The position numbers and the translations under genes were made by a program. Below are positions 23,385-34,659 of a stretch of DNA of 64,000 nt, piece after piece. The stretch lies in assembly GCA_037127255.1 (NCBI GenBank), contig JBANSL010000010.1:33004120-33068119 (forward strand). The letters are read 5' to 3'. The stretch is from Persicaria tinctoria (Eukaryota; Streptophyta; Magnoliopsida; Caryophyllales; Polygonaceae). The notes under the pieces are model-generated. The model made no database searches. It worked only from the letters and a program-made list of their open reading frames with translations, and was not told where the DNA came from. Every line of letters starts with the position of its first letter. The first letter of the stretch is position 1.

Positions 23385-23615
23385 CTTCAAGTTGTGATAA
23401 ACTTTACATCCCATCTTCATGGCCTCTTTGAAGGAGGTGACTCCAATAGGAAGGATCTTGCACTCCTTAAACAAATATGTTAATAGTTCTAGACGTGTCA
23501 TGCTTAAAAAATACAACATGAATAAGAAACAAATGAGCATCTACATAGCAAGCTTGTTCTCTTCAAGTGATCCACCATTGATCACATTCACATTGACAGT
23601 AGGGTGAGCAATATT
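23385..23615 (-). pseudogene. Enolase gene fragment, two exons
   Basis: Enolase converts 2-phosphoglycerate to phosphoenolpyruvate in glycolysis. On the minus strand, 23615-23544 reads NVNVINGGSLEENKLAM, matching the conserved VINGGSHAGNKLAMQ block. After about 75 bp of intron-like sequence, 23465-23385 encodes ILPIGVTSFKEAMKMG and VYHNLK, the block that follows it in plant enolases. That second exon is 27 codons bounded by AG and GT splice dinucleotides. The first block ends in TAG where CAG (Gln) is expected, and the usual HAG after GGS is changed. The next expected exon (SVIKKKYG, VGDEGGFAPN) is not seen. I read this as a genomic, intron-containing pseudogene fragment. Confidence 0.75.
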
Positions 23616-25530
23616 ATCTTTTTTTTTTCTAGTAAGCTCAGCAATGTGCTACATTTTAATCCATGCTAATCAATATAGAAATCCAAGCGAACCCCTGCGG
23701 CCCTGAATGTTCATCAAATTGAAATTGGATAGCTTTCTTAAACCCAACTGAAGCCAAATTTTTCATATTTTTCAAAAAAACACTCTAATTATTTGATACA
23801 TTTTATCAAACACCTTGTGTGCAATTACTTAATCAATAAAATTCATTTCCATATTTCAAATGTATGCACTTCTTCTTAGAGACATTTAATCAAACACCTT
23901 ATGTGCAAAGATTAAACCCAAAATATAACAACTTTAGAACCTCAAATTTGACTAATAAATAAATCCCAATATATAATGCAATCATCCATACAAGCACAAG
24001 AAGATGAAAGCTAATTAAAGTGAAGTTGTAATCATAAAACAAAATCAACCTAGACTAACCATCTAAACGTGCATCATCTCCCTCAAATTTCATTCAATCT
24101 TCTATCTTTAGGCTTGAAGAAATGGGAGAGTGAAAACCCATTACATATCAAAATAGGAATTAATAATTTAGAACTCAAATAAATCAACCATAGTAGGAGA
24201 AGAGGAAATACCATTTGTCGGAGGAGATCGCAAGCCAACGTCGACGATAGATGCCTATTCTAACCGAGGTTTTTTTGCAAGAGAGAGTTCATTTAGCAGG
24301 GCCGATTCCACCGCTGTCAACTAACCGCCTCCCGCGACTCGCCCTCGTCTGCCCACCACTCGGATCTAAGTAGCCACCTACCACCTACGGATTTAAGCAC
24401 TTGAGATTAGCATGGATGGAGGAGGAAATTGAGCATTGATGGAGGAGGAAATTGAAATCGTTGAGCATGGATGGGGAGAACGTGAGTTTGTCCCTGAAGA
24501 AGACGCCTGCAAGAGAACATGGGAAGGAGGTTAATTTTCTGAAAAACCGCTTGAAAGGAGGTGGTTTCTTAACTTGAAGAGAGAACGTGGGCTGCTGATG
24601 GGAATTTTTAGGGTTGCTCAACTAAGGACACGTGGCGCAAATTTTTCCAAAAACCTTGCTTCTAAAATAATAAGTATAAGGGGTGGATACTCTGTATTAA
24701 GGAAAGTTGTTATATAATTCCATAAGATTATTCATTATGTCAGTTACTCATATATTTCTAATTTTTACTTCTATGAATTTTTTTTACTATCAATTTTATA
24801 TTTAAACCACAATTTATGAGTTTTTTTTTGTCATACTTTTCAATCCTATCATTTTTTTTTTCATTTACCAATGACAAATTCTTAAAAAATTTATAATTTT
24901 CTTTCAATATTTTTAAAAAAATCTTAATCCTGCTACACATATATACATTATTAAATTTTTGTATGAATTTTTGTAATAAAATATCATATTCATACCATAA
25001 TTTATGGTTTATTTTTAATATATTTTTAAAAAAATTTCTTTATTATATATACCGAGAAAAAAAAATTTCCGACCAAAAATTCCAACCCCCTCTCGCAAAT
25101 CCTACCGCCGCCAGGGGTGGCACCTCATCATTTTTGCTTCTCTAATAGTTAGTTATAGATACATTATAGATAGATATATATAATATATTAATAAGGTTAT
25201 GATAATATTGATAATATAATATATTCCGTATATTATATTGACATGTCGTCAAATTAATGATTAAGCCGGAATAAATAGGATAATTTTAGATATTTTTTGT
25301 TAGAAAGTGAAGTTATTGGTAGAGTTATAGCTAGTTTTCATTTTCATAGTTTCTACGATCCAACTTCTAACTAACTCAGGAATCCTGATATTTTAACATT
25401 AATCTATGGGCACAGGATCAGATTTTATTTTTTTTAATACCGAAAATAATTCCACCTTTTATACAATCAGCGAGGGAATAACTTTAAATCATTTGTTTTT
25501 TTTTTAAATTATTTTTTGTAAATGATTTTA
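23616..25530. other. Intergenic AT-rich DNA
   Basis: No genes or element ends recognised. A less AT-rich stretch at about 24210-24600 carries small ORFs without family resemblance. The sequence around 24660-25080 is extremely AT-rich. Confidence 0.4.
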
Positions 25531-25592
25531 TATATAACTAGAAACGGTAAAGCAAAATGGTTGGTGAATAACGCGCTTCACGCGCCCCCACT

Positions 25593-27416
25593 TTGCTTCC
25601 TCGTATCCCCGTTCATCAAATCCTAATTTGTCAAAATCTTCCCCCAAATCCTCCTTTGAGAGCCTGCTTCGGCAAAATCCAGGCGTATCGTTGCCGCTTT
25701 CGTCTCTGTGCCACCGTTTCAGTTGACGGAACTACTAATCTCTGGGCGAAGGGTACAAAACCAAATAACAACCCTTACTCTTTTCTGGTTGTCTCAATCG
25801 ATGTCATCTGTGCAAGTCCCAAATTCTATAAATTTCCAAGGAAAAAGGTCAGGAAGAAGGAGGATATATGGTGGAGGAGACCTATTGGCCTATCTTTTGG
25901 AGCGACGGCGCCTGATTTGTTGGGGGTCGACTCCAACATAAACAAAATCAAATACATGGGGGAGATGTCCCTGATCTGGGGGCGATCGGGGCGTTTCGTG
26001 TGTCCCTGGAGGAGGGATTTATGGCGGTTTCGGCTCAGCCTGGCTAGTAGCTTTTGGTGGCGGTGGCTATGGCAGGTTTCTTCTCTTTCTCCCTGGAGTT
26101 TCTCGCCTCTTTCTGTCGTCGATGGCTCCTCATATCCCATTTGTGCAAGTGCGATCAAGTCACCTCTGATCAGTGCAGTTCTCGATCGGAAGGGTCCTTC
26201 TGGTCTAAGTTTGGTTGCTGTCTTTGGCAATCGTAGGTTCTCGAGAGGTTCATCATCTCAAATCAAAGCAAGGTACTCTAGATTTCGAAATCTCAAATTA
26301 CTCCTCTCTTTGACTAACAATCCCCTTCTTCGGAAGCAAATCATATTGAACAACCCCTAAAAAGGGTGGGTCTTGCCTCTGAGGTCTCTTGAGGCGACAT
26401 ATGGAGAAAAAATAACCTCATCTCCTGTGCGAGATGAAGGCTTACAAAACATTGTGATTATTGTGCAAAAGGGAATATCTAATACAGATGTTTTTATTGT
26501 TAACCCCAAGCTTTGCTCGCTGAGGTATGTATTTAGTGGCAACTATTCAGGACAACACTCCAAGGGAATCTCCTCTGTTTTGGTAATGATTATATTTATG
26601 TTTTGGCAAAAATCATGTATTGTGTGTTACTATTTAATATCTAATATTGCTTTGGTTAATCCTATGGGGATCTCCTCACCCGAGTCCCTATCGAACACCC
26701 CCCGAAAGGGCCCCAAACCCCCCGAAAGGGATTACATAACTAAGCTTGTGGATGTCACGAAATGTGCCTTTTCACAAGACACCCCCCGAAAGGGCTTATC
26801 CAACTATATTGAGAAAAAATTCTTCGCTTGTAACATATGGCAAGTTTTGTTGAACGAACCCTTTGGTTCTAGCTATGTGTTGTGTGCTCCTCTGTTGAGA
26901 AAAAGGCATTTTGATTGCTCGGATAGTCTTACTGCTGGTGGTGTGGCTATCCTTGAGAAAACAATGAAGAAACTACCCTTCCCAATCTACAATAGACTAC
27001 TGAAGCTCTCTTGGACTTTCTGCAGTAACTTACCATTTGTTTTGGGGGGTTTATTCATGATCGATGATGCTACTTACCTTAATCCTTGTTGGTGTAAGTG
27101 TCACTCGTGTATTTGTCGGATCACTTGTGCAGTTAATAATGTATATACATGGATGTTGGTTCTTATTAGCCTTGGCTGGGTGCCTGATCCTTTGTATATG
27201 GTTATTATCTATGAATCATGTTTGATGATTGGGTGCCACTGGTTGAGAAGATACTACTATAAAATCATTTTTGTTTGCCACCTCTTCCTGATGGCATCTT
27301 CTAGAGTCAATCTTAATTGGAATCTGTCTTTGAATAGCCATATTATCGCATTTATCGTGTTATACTGCCTGACCAATTATAGTTTTGATGATGCGTTTAT
27401 TTGGGTACTGGATTAG
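25593..27416 (+). CDS. Upstream open frame of the LINE, interrupted by one stop; unrecognised
   Basis: Two ORFs in the same frame (25593-26360 and 26373-27416) are separated by one stop codon at 26358-26360. No DUF4283-like or zinc-knuckle signature of plant LINE ORF1 is visible. The second ORF contains NTPRKG (26694-26711) and DTPRKG (26778-26795), a motif that reappears downstream. The rest is cysteine- and tryptophan-rich with hydrophobic stretches and may not be translated in this frame throughout. It may be leader sequence, part of a spliced ORF1 or a decayed ORF1. Function unknown. Confidence 0.3.
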
Positions 27417-27712
27417 ACTCCTTATGTATGGCCAACTAGTTATATTATATGCTCTAGTTTTGGGTTAACTTCACTTATTGCCACTCATATTATGGAAAAA
27501 AAAAAGTATTTTAAAAAAATATTTTCACTTTCACAATTGCATATTAAAGTAAATTTATAGTATTTTAAAATTGAATTTTTTTTAACAAATGGCAAAAAAA
27601 CATTCCACAAATTTCGATTTCTGGGTTTTCGAGTTGAAAGAGGTATTGAGAGAGATCAAGAATTCAGTGGGAGTGTATCCTAGGTAGCTTTGGAACTATT
27701 ACTAGAGATAAG

Positions 27713-29545
27713 GTGCTCGGAATTGATAAAGGCAAACACATCTCCTCCCATGGAGACATAAAACCCATGGAGCTAGAGAAATCTATGCCTCCATCTAACA
27801 CTCCCCGAAAGGGTAGAAAAACAGTTGCTGAACACAACTTCCCTGTGAGGAATGCTTCCCCCTTTGTTGGAGGACCTGCTGTGCAGAAACTCAAAGTTAC
27901 AAAGAAGATCGAGTGGAGATTGGCGGACAGAGATAAAATTACGCCAACTGATGGTGTATCACCTGTCTCTACCGGGCTGCATATTACAAAACCTCCACCC
28001 AAGGTACCTGTCTATATATGGCCTTCGATGCCACTCTTACAAACTTTGATGTCTAGATCACAATATATAAGAGTTCCTGCACCCTCTTTTACAATTGTTT
28101 ATCATCTTAAATATAGCCTAAGGTTGAGTAAACTATATTCTCTTGAGATAACTATTGCCCTATGGTATTGTTTATATTTAAAATCTTTAATGAAATGCCT
28201 AATTGTTGGCCATTATTGGGAAAGTTGGCGTTTTTCAAGGATGTACCAATCATTATGTCAATCTTATAATGCAACATGGCCAAGCTACTGCTGCACTATA
28301 CGGGTGCTTTCATCCTCTACATTTTCATGGTGTGTTTGCTTGGTTTGGTGTAGGGATAATGGTGCAAATATCAGCCCATATATAGATGTAATAGCACCAC
28401 CCCCTATTTGTTGTCTCTTTGGGATATTGAATATCATTTTATATAAACATAACCATATTATGAAGTCTCTGGCTTCATCGTCGATCTCAGTTTTGTCCGG
28501 AGATGACTACTTGGTAGTTATACTTATGAGGTCTCATTCCAATAAGTCCCCTTGTTTAACTAGTAATATAAAGTATTTACGGAGTTTTGATGGTCAACTA
28601 CCTTTACACCCCTATAAGAGCACTTGGATGAGCCTGTATGCAACCCATCTTGCTCTTCCTTCCCATCTAACTTGCTATTGCTATGCTCAAGTGCTTACTC
28701 TCCATCTCTTTGCTTGTGACACAGCCATGGCATCCTCTTCAAAGGATAAAAGAAAAAAACCCACGGGGAATGATTCTTTCGTTCCCCACTCAAACACATC
28801 CCGAAAGGGCAAAAATCAGGTCCGGGTGGGTAATTCCATCCCCACGGCGGAAAATTCAAAGGAGGCAACTGTTGAGGAAAAAAGGCGGATGAAGGAGAAG
28901 TGTGAATCAACAAGTCAAATGACAGGTAAAACCACAGTTTTTTTAACTTCAATTAAAATTAACTATAATTGTGTTATGCTTTATACCCCCTCCTCTAGCT
29001 ACTGGTTTCTAGTAACCCAAACAAGTGTGAATCAACAAGTCAAATGGAAGGTGAAAACCCCCTCTCTCACACCTCTTCAAATTGCTACTATAACAAATTA
29101 TCTTAAAAACCCCATTATAATGGAAATCCATAAACTTTTACTTACAAACTTCCAATGGGTTAACTTGGCATTGTTGGCATTTTATTGTATTGATGTTTGT
29201 CAACCATCCCACAATAACAGATCTAATAGCCTCAACAAACACTTGATTAATATTACTCAAAACCACTTAGGACTAATTTTCTTGCTCCATCAAAACCCCA
29301 TTAGACTTCCGCTTACTGCTTACTATGCAAAATCTCTTCAATGGAGCAACACAATCCCATTTTGGAATGATACCCATACCCCGAATATAGTAATAGTGGA
29401 AAAATTCAACACCTTTAAAAATGTTCGTAAGATACTTACACAAAAATCCTATTTTCAAAAGCCAAGGAAAATCACAGAAAGGGTAGTGAGTTGGTATGGG
29501 AGAGATCACCGTCTGCTCGACCATACAAAAACGATGTGGTCATGA
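27713..29545 (+). CDS. Candidate ORF1 of the LINE, 610 codons
   Basis: An open frame of 610 codons ends in TGA at 29543-29545, overlapping the ORF2 start codon as ATGA. Charged, Ser/Thr/Pro-rich segments with SNTPRKG (27797-27814) and SNTSRKG (28793-28810) look like real coding sequence. They are separated by hydrophobic, intron-like stretches bounded by plausible splice signals (a GTACCT after 28002; a pyrimidine-rich tract and ACAG before 28724). A 24-bp segment starting AAGTGTGAATC is duplicated at 28898 and 29023. No CCHC knuckle or RNA-recognition motif is visible. By position it would be the nucleic-acid chaperone partner of ORF2, but that is inference. Confidence 0.45.
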   Translation: MLGIDKGKHISSHGDIKPMELEKSMPPSNTPRKGRKTVAEHNFPVRNASPFVGGPAVQKLKVTKKIEWRLADRDKITPTDGVSPVSTGLHITKPPPKVPVYIWPSMPLLQTLMSRSQYIRVPAPSFTIVYHLKYSLRLSKLYSLEITIALWYCLYLKSLMKCLIVGHYWESWRFSRMYQSLCQSYNATWPSYCCTIRVLSSSTFSWCVCLVWCRDNGANISPYIDVIAPPPICCLFGILNIILYKHNHIMKSLASSSISVLSGDDYLVVILMRSHSNKSPCLTSNIKYLRSFDGQLPLHPYKSTWMSLYATHLALPSHLTCYCYAQVLTLHLFACDTAMASSSKDKRKKPTGNDSFVPHSNTSRKGKNQVRVGNSIPTAENSKEATVEEKRRMKEKCESTSQMTGKTTVFLTSIKINYNCVMLYTPSSSYWFLVTQTSVNQQVKWKVKTPSLTPLQIATITNYLKNPIIMEIHKLLLTNFQWVNLALLAFYCIDVCQPSHNNRSNSLNKHLINITQNHLGLIFLLHQNPIRLPLTAYYAKSLQWSNTIPFWNDTHTPNIVIVEKFNTFKNVRKILTQKSYFQKPRKITERVVSWYGRDHRLLDHTKTMWS

Positions 29546-32500
29546 TTATACGATATTGGAATTGTAGGGGAATTGGGAAAACAACCTTCTGGTCTGATAT
29601 TAAGGGATGGCGTACTTTAGATCATATACAAATGCTTATTCTAGCCGAAACAAAGACTGAAACAGAACCAAAAGAATCTTTATGGAAAAATGCAGGATTT
29701 ACAAATATTTGTTCGTCACCGGCCTCTGGTCGTTCCGGGGGTATTGTGTTATTATGGAATGAAAACTCCTTTATAGATGATACAATCTCGGTGGTTATTC
29801 ACCTCCCGAGAATCATTGGTGTAAAATACGAAAATATAAAGGAGAGTTTTGAATGTCTTATGCTGTTTGTATACGCACCCCCCAACCCGGCAGAAAAAGA
29901 GGACTTTTGGAGAAACCTATACAGTCTAATTGCCCAAAGTAACCTCCCCTGCTTAGTGATGGGTGACTTAAATGAAATAAGTCAACCATCGGATAAGTGT
30001 GGTGGTGTAGAAACTCGACCGGGTAGATTTCAGAGAATAATGGAGTTTAAAGATGCGTGTTCCTTGGTAGAGATTCCTTCGTTCGGTAACCCATTTACAT
30101 GGAGAAAGAATCAAGGTGGTCCAGATAACATTTTGGAAAAACTTGATAGGGTGTTAGTTCATCATGAGATTATTGACATGTTCCCCGATTTGGTAACGAA
30201 AAATGGTGCATTCTCGAACTCGGATCATTGTCCCATTTCAATTACCCTCTCAAAGAACGCCCCTTTCAAACCCCCTCCGTTTAAATTTGAAAACGTCTGG
30301 CTTCAGAGGAAAGACTTCCGCAATATCGTTAAGCAATCTTGGAGAGCTACTTGTTCTGGCTCTGCGATGTTCCAAATCATATATAAATAAAAAATCCTCA
30401 AACAAAAAGCGAAAGCTTGGAACAAGAAAACATTTGGAAATATTTTTCGACAACTCCGAGAAGTCGACGAAGCCCTATTGGATATACAATTAACCCACAC
30501 CCTAAACCAAAACTCAAATGCATCCACTAAAGAACAAAACCTTCTATCCCAGAGAGAAAAACTTCTCCGATTCCATAAAACTTTTTGGAATCAAAGAGCA
30601 AAGTCAAAACACTTGAAACTAGCGGATACTAATTCGGCCTATTTCCATAGAGTAGCATCAGGAAGGAGAAATAGGAAAATCATAAGAACAATTACTGCTG
30701 CAGAAGGAACCCAAATTGTTGGGGATGAAAATATTAAAAAGGAAATACAGAAAGACTTTGAAAAAAGGTTTAGACAAGAGCAAATCTTCCCAATACAACA
30801 GCTTCATGAATACCTTTCAGTTATCGACCCTGTCATCACAGATGAGGAAAATAGTTTTCTAATCAAGCAACCAACAAACAGTGAAATAAGAAAAGCTGTT
30901 TTCTCATTAGGAAGCAATAAATCTCCTGGTCCTGATGGTATGACTGCAGAGTTTTACAAAAAGTATTGGGAAATTGTGGGAATTGATATTACTAAGGCAG
31001 TTAAAGCTTTTTTCCTCTCCGGTCATCTACTGAAGCAAATTAATCACACTTTTATCTCACTTATACCAAAAAATGATAACCCCTCTATGACTACACATTA
31101 TCGACCAATTAGTCTTTGCTCTACTCTATATAAAATCATTTCCAAGATAATCACTGAACGACTAAAAACGATAATCGGAAAACTTATACACCCTCTCCAA
31201 GGAGCATTTGTTTCTGACAGAGCAATTCAGGACAATATACTTATAGCTCATGAAATATTCCACTCCTTTCGCACAAGAAAGGGTTTGAAAGGTTGGACTG
31301 CCATAAAACTTGATATGGAAAAGGCGTACGACAGAGTAGATTGGCAATTTACAAAGTTGGTGCTCCAAAGATTTGGTTTTCACCAACGGTTCGTGGACAT
31401 AGTTATGGAATGTGTAACTACGGTTTCGTTCTCTGTTTTAGTTAACAATGGACCCACAGAACCCTTTAAACCAACTAGAGGACTACGTCAAGGAGACCCT
31501 CTCTCTCCCTTCCTCTTTCTGCTTGGTGCAGAAGTGTTGGCTCGTAAACTGTCGGTAGACTCAGAGGGCCCAAATAATAGTATTGGTTTTAAATTTGGGA
31601 ATTCTGGCCCTAGCATCCCATTTTTGGCCTTTGCGGATGACATTATCATTTTCTCAAAAGGAAGCATCTCTGCATGCACAAAAGTAAAAGAAATAATCGA
31701 GGACTACTGTAGACTCTCGGGACAGAAGGTAAACTACCACAAGTCATCCTTCCAAACCACGCCAAGAATTCCGAGGTCAAGAGCACGAGATCTAGGAGTA
31801 CTTAATATACCCTTAGAACGAAGTCTGGAGAAATACCTCGGCTGCCCAATTGTAAACGGGCGGGTAACGAAGGAAACCTTTGGCGAGATTATATGTAAAT
31901 CAAGAGAACAACTCAGTAAATGGCGGGCAAACACCCTATCTCAACAGGGAAGAGCTACTTTAATTGCATCTAATCTATCTTCAAAACCTCTGTATTCTAT
32001 GCAGAGCTTCTTGCTCCCTGTTTCAATTCACAAACAACTTGACCAAATTAACAGAACTTTTTTCTGGAACAAAGATGCGCAACACAGTCCACTGATAAGC
32101 TGGGACAAAATATGTAAAGCCAAAGCAGCTGGCGGACTCGGAATACGAAAAGCAAGAAACATGAACGAAGCCCTCCAGCTAAAACTATTGTGGAAAATTT
32201 TAGCAGAACCCGAGAATAACTGGTTTAAGATTATACAACACAAATACCTAAAAGAAAAACACATTCTTAATTACAGTAGGAGGGGGAATGCCTCGTGGCA
32301 ATGGTCAAAACTCAGCTCCCTGATTACAAAATTTAAATCAGGACTTATCTGGTCGGTAGGAGACGGAAAATCTATCAATTTCTGGAAAGACAACTGGATA
32401 ACAACAGAGCCTCTTTTGGATAAAATTGAACCCCAGCCCAATATAGACCAAAAAGAAACTGTAAGCGATTATATAATGGGGGGGAAATGGTGGAGAGAAA

Positions 32501-33666
32501 AGCTTGATTCCATTCTCCCTGAGGCTATAACAAAAGAAATCATCAAAATCCCGCTACCCATAAGTCCCCTTGCTGATAGGCTATACTGGTGGCCGGACAA
32601 AAAAGGCTGGTTCACAACGTCATCCGCCTATAACCTGATTTCATCCAACACACCCATAATATCTGATGAATTCACCTGGATTTGGAAAATTGATGCTCCT
32701 CCAAAAGTCCAAAATTTTATGTGGAGAATCAAACAAAAAGGATTACCCACTGCTACGCGATTAGCCCAGAAGGGGGTTGCTGTTCCCACTACATGCATCT
32801 TATGTAACCAATCATCGGAAGATGATATTCATATCTTCATAGAATGCCCCTTCAACAACTTTCAACAACAATTTTCCAGAGAAATATCACAAAAAGTCAA
32901 CACAATTATATCAGAAAACAGAGATATGGATCAAATTCTTCAGCTCTTGAGCACCACCCTTTCGACGGACAGCAAACAGAATATAGCATTTAGATGGTGG
33001 ACACTGTGGTTTGTGAGGAATCAAATAATCTTCAGGAATGCCAAGATCCCTTCTGTAGAGGGCATTAGAAAAATTATTTTGGAAAATATCAATAATTGGA
33101 GAAGAACAATCAAACTGAACCTTGAAAACGACGAGGATACAACAATCCAAAATAGGGTTAAAGTCCACCCTAAAAATGCCAAAAAGTCCACCCGATGGAA
33201 AAGACCACCCATGGGCAAATACAAACTAAACTTTGATGGATCATATATATCAGATTCAAAGAGCTCTATTGGCTACATTATACGGGACTGGAATGGTAAT
33301 CCAATCAGCATGGATGGTGGGGCGATTGGGGGACACTCTTCTATTATGGCAGAAGCATTGGCACTACGACTTGGGGTAAAAAAGGCAAAGGAACTAAAAA
33401 TCGATAACCTAATCATTGAAGGGGATTCAAAAGTAATTACTGATTTCTTAGAAACACACATGAACTGTCCTTGGGAAATAAAATTAGTAATGTCAGATAT
33501 TCAGACCATTCTCCGAGGTGTAAGGAATATAGGAATTTCCCACATTCCCCGTATTGGTAACCGAGTAGCGGATAAGGTTGCACACCTTTGCTACTCTACC
33601 AGGGGACCTAATTTATACAATCACTCAGGTCTTCTTGACCTCATCCGGCAGGATGCTTTCGGGTAG
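29542..33666 (+). pseudogene. LINE ORF2: endonuclease, reverse transcriptase, RNase H; one nonsense codon
   Basis: Starting at the ATG at 29542, the frame carries an exonuclease-endonuclease-phosphatase-type endonuclease (YWNCRGIGK, LAETKTE, SGGIVLLW, GDLNEI, SDHCPI). A single TAA at 30388-30390 then interrupts it before about 1,090 further open codons in the same frame. RT motifs are KSPGPDGMTAEFYK, MEKAYDRVDW, TRGLRQGDPLSPFLF and catalytic FADD near 31630. The post-RT region (YLGCPIVNGRV, FFWNKD), a cysteine/histidine segment (CILCNQSSEDDIHIFIEC) and an RNase H domain (LNFDGSYISD, AEALALR, IEGDSKV, NRVADKVAH) with its acidic residues follow. It ends at 33666, just before the A-rich tail. 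Only the one stop prevents a full-length product. Confidence 0.92.
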
Positions 33667-33732
33667 AGTATTCTCACCCGAATTCTTACCTAATCAAAAA
33701 AAATATATATATATATATATATAACTAGAAAC

Positions 33733-34055
33733 TCTCAATTCCCCCTAGATCAGTTGCAATTTCCACCTTTTATAACTAGAAAATTTCAATTCTCTTATTT
33801 TAATTCCTAGCATCAAAAATCCAACCAAACATATTTTCTCAATTCTCGAGAAGTGTAATTCGTGGAAATTCAATTCCTAGAAAGTAACTTTTCGGAAATT
33901 GTTCTTCCCATGTTAATCCAAACGAGCCCTAAATTTGAAATAATTGTAGGATTAAGGAGCCAGGGACATAATAATTATTTTACAATATAGAGTAAGATTT
34001 TTTATCCTGTCTTGATGATATAGGTAAGTATGCTCATTCGGTTTGTCTGTTGTGT
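33733..34055. other. Intergenic AT-rich DNA
   Basis: Nothing recognised apart from a second, partial ATAACTAGAAA at about 33771, which echoes the LINE target site. Confidence 0.4.
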
Positions 34056-34206
34056 CCCCCAAGAGCATATGATAAAAATGCTTTATTGGAAAAGAAAACC
34101 CTATAAGGAAATGGTTGAACCCCATAATCTATTTTAAAAATGGCTATACCGGGTGTATCTAAAAAAATATTTTCCAATTTGGCCTTTTATCATATGCCCT
34201 TGGGGT
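34056..34206. mobile_element. Short MITE
   Basis: About 150 bp bounded by CCCCCAAGAGCATATGATAA and its near-perfect inverted partner TTATCATATGCCCTTGGGG. The interior is AT-rich and noncoding. No clear target duplication is seen, so the superfamily is not assigned. Confidence 0.6.
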
Positions 34207-34659
34207 AGGGCTCTTATTTGAGCTAAACGAGCCGATCATTGCTTGTTCATATTCAGTTCAATTAGGATATGAATGATCTCGAGCCGAGCCTAAATTTTGA
34301 CTCGAGTTTAAAAATGTGCTCATACTAAGCTCGTTTAGAAAATGAACGAGTTCGAACCGAGTTTTTTCGTAACTTATAGGAAATTTTATAAATCCCATAA
34401 AATTAGAGCTATTCGAACTTAATTTGAACGAACCGAGCTTTTGACCGAGCTTAAAATGAGTTCATACTCGGCTCGTTTTGAAAAATTAACGAGCTCGAGC
34501 CGAGTTTTTATCGAGCGAGTAAGTGTCGAATTCGAGTCACTCGTGTTCACATAATATCCCTAACTTGGAGCATATGATAGAAAATACGATGTTCATTTTG
34601 CAAAATTCATACTATGGAAGAACCAAACTATGAAAAGTCCCTTCTCCGCCATCCAACTA

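Larger units (their letters stand above)
25546..33717 (+). mobile_element. Near full-length 8.2-kb LINE with target-site duplications
   Basis: The element is bounded by the 15-bp direct repeat TATATAACTAGAAAC at 25531-25545 and 33718-33732. Its 3' end is the A-rich/(AT)n tail after 33690. Inside are a leader, one or two upstream ORFs and a long ORF2 with endonuclease, RT and RNase H. The length and 5' extent make it the only non-truncated LINE in the window. The target duplication partly overlaps the (AT)n tail, so the exact right edge is uncertain by a few bases. Confidence 0.8.

Noticed and set aside
25593..26360. Conserved host gene upstream of the LINE
   Set aside because: The 15-bp target duplication places it inside the LINE, and the translation resembles no known protein.
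34215..34545. Repetitive GAGCTCGAGC-type sequence (also at 43330-43620) as a defined element
   Set aside because: The motifs are loose and no ends or duplications could be located.
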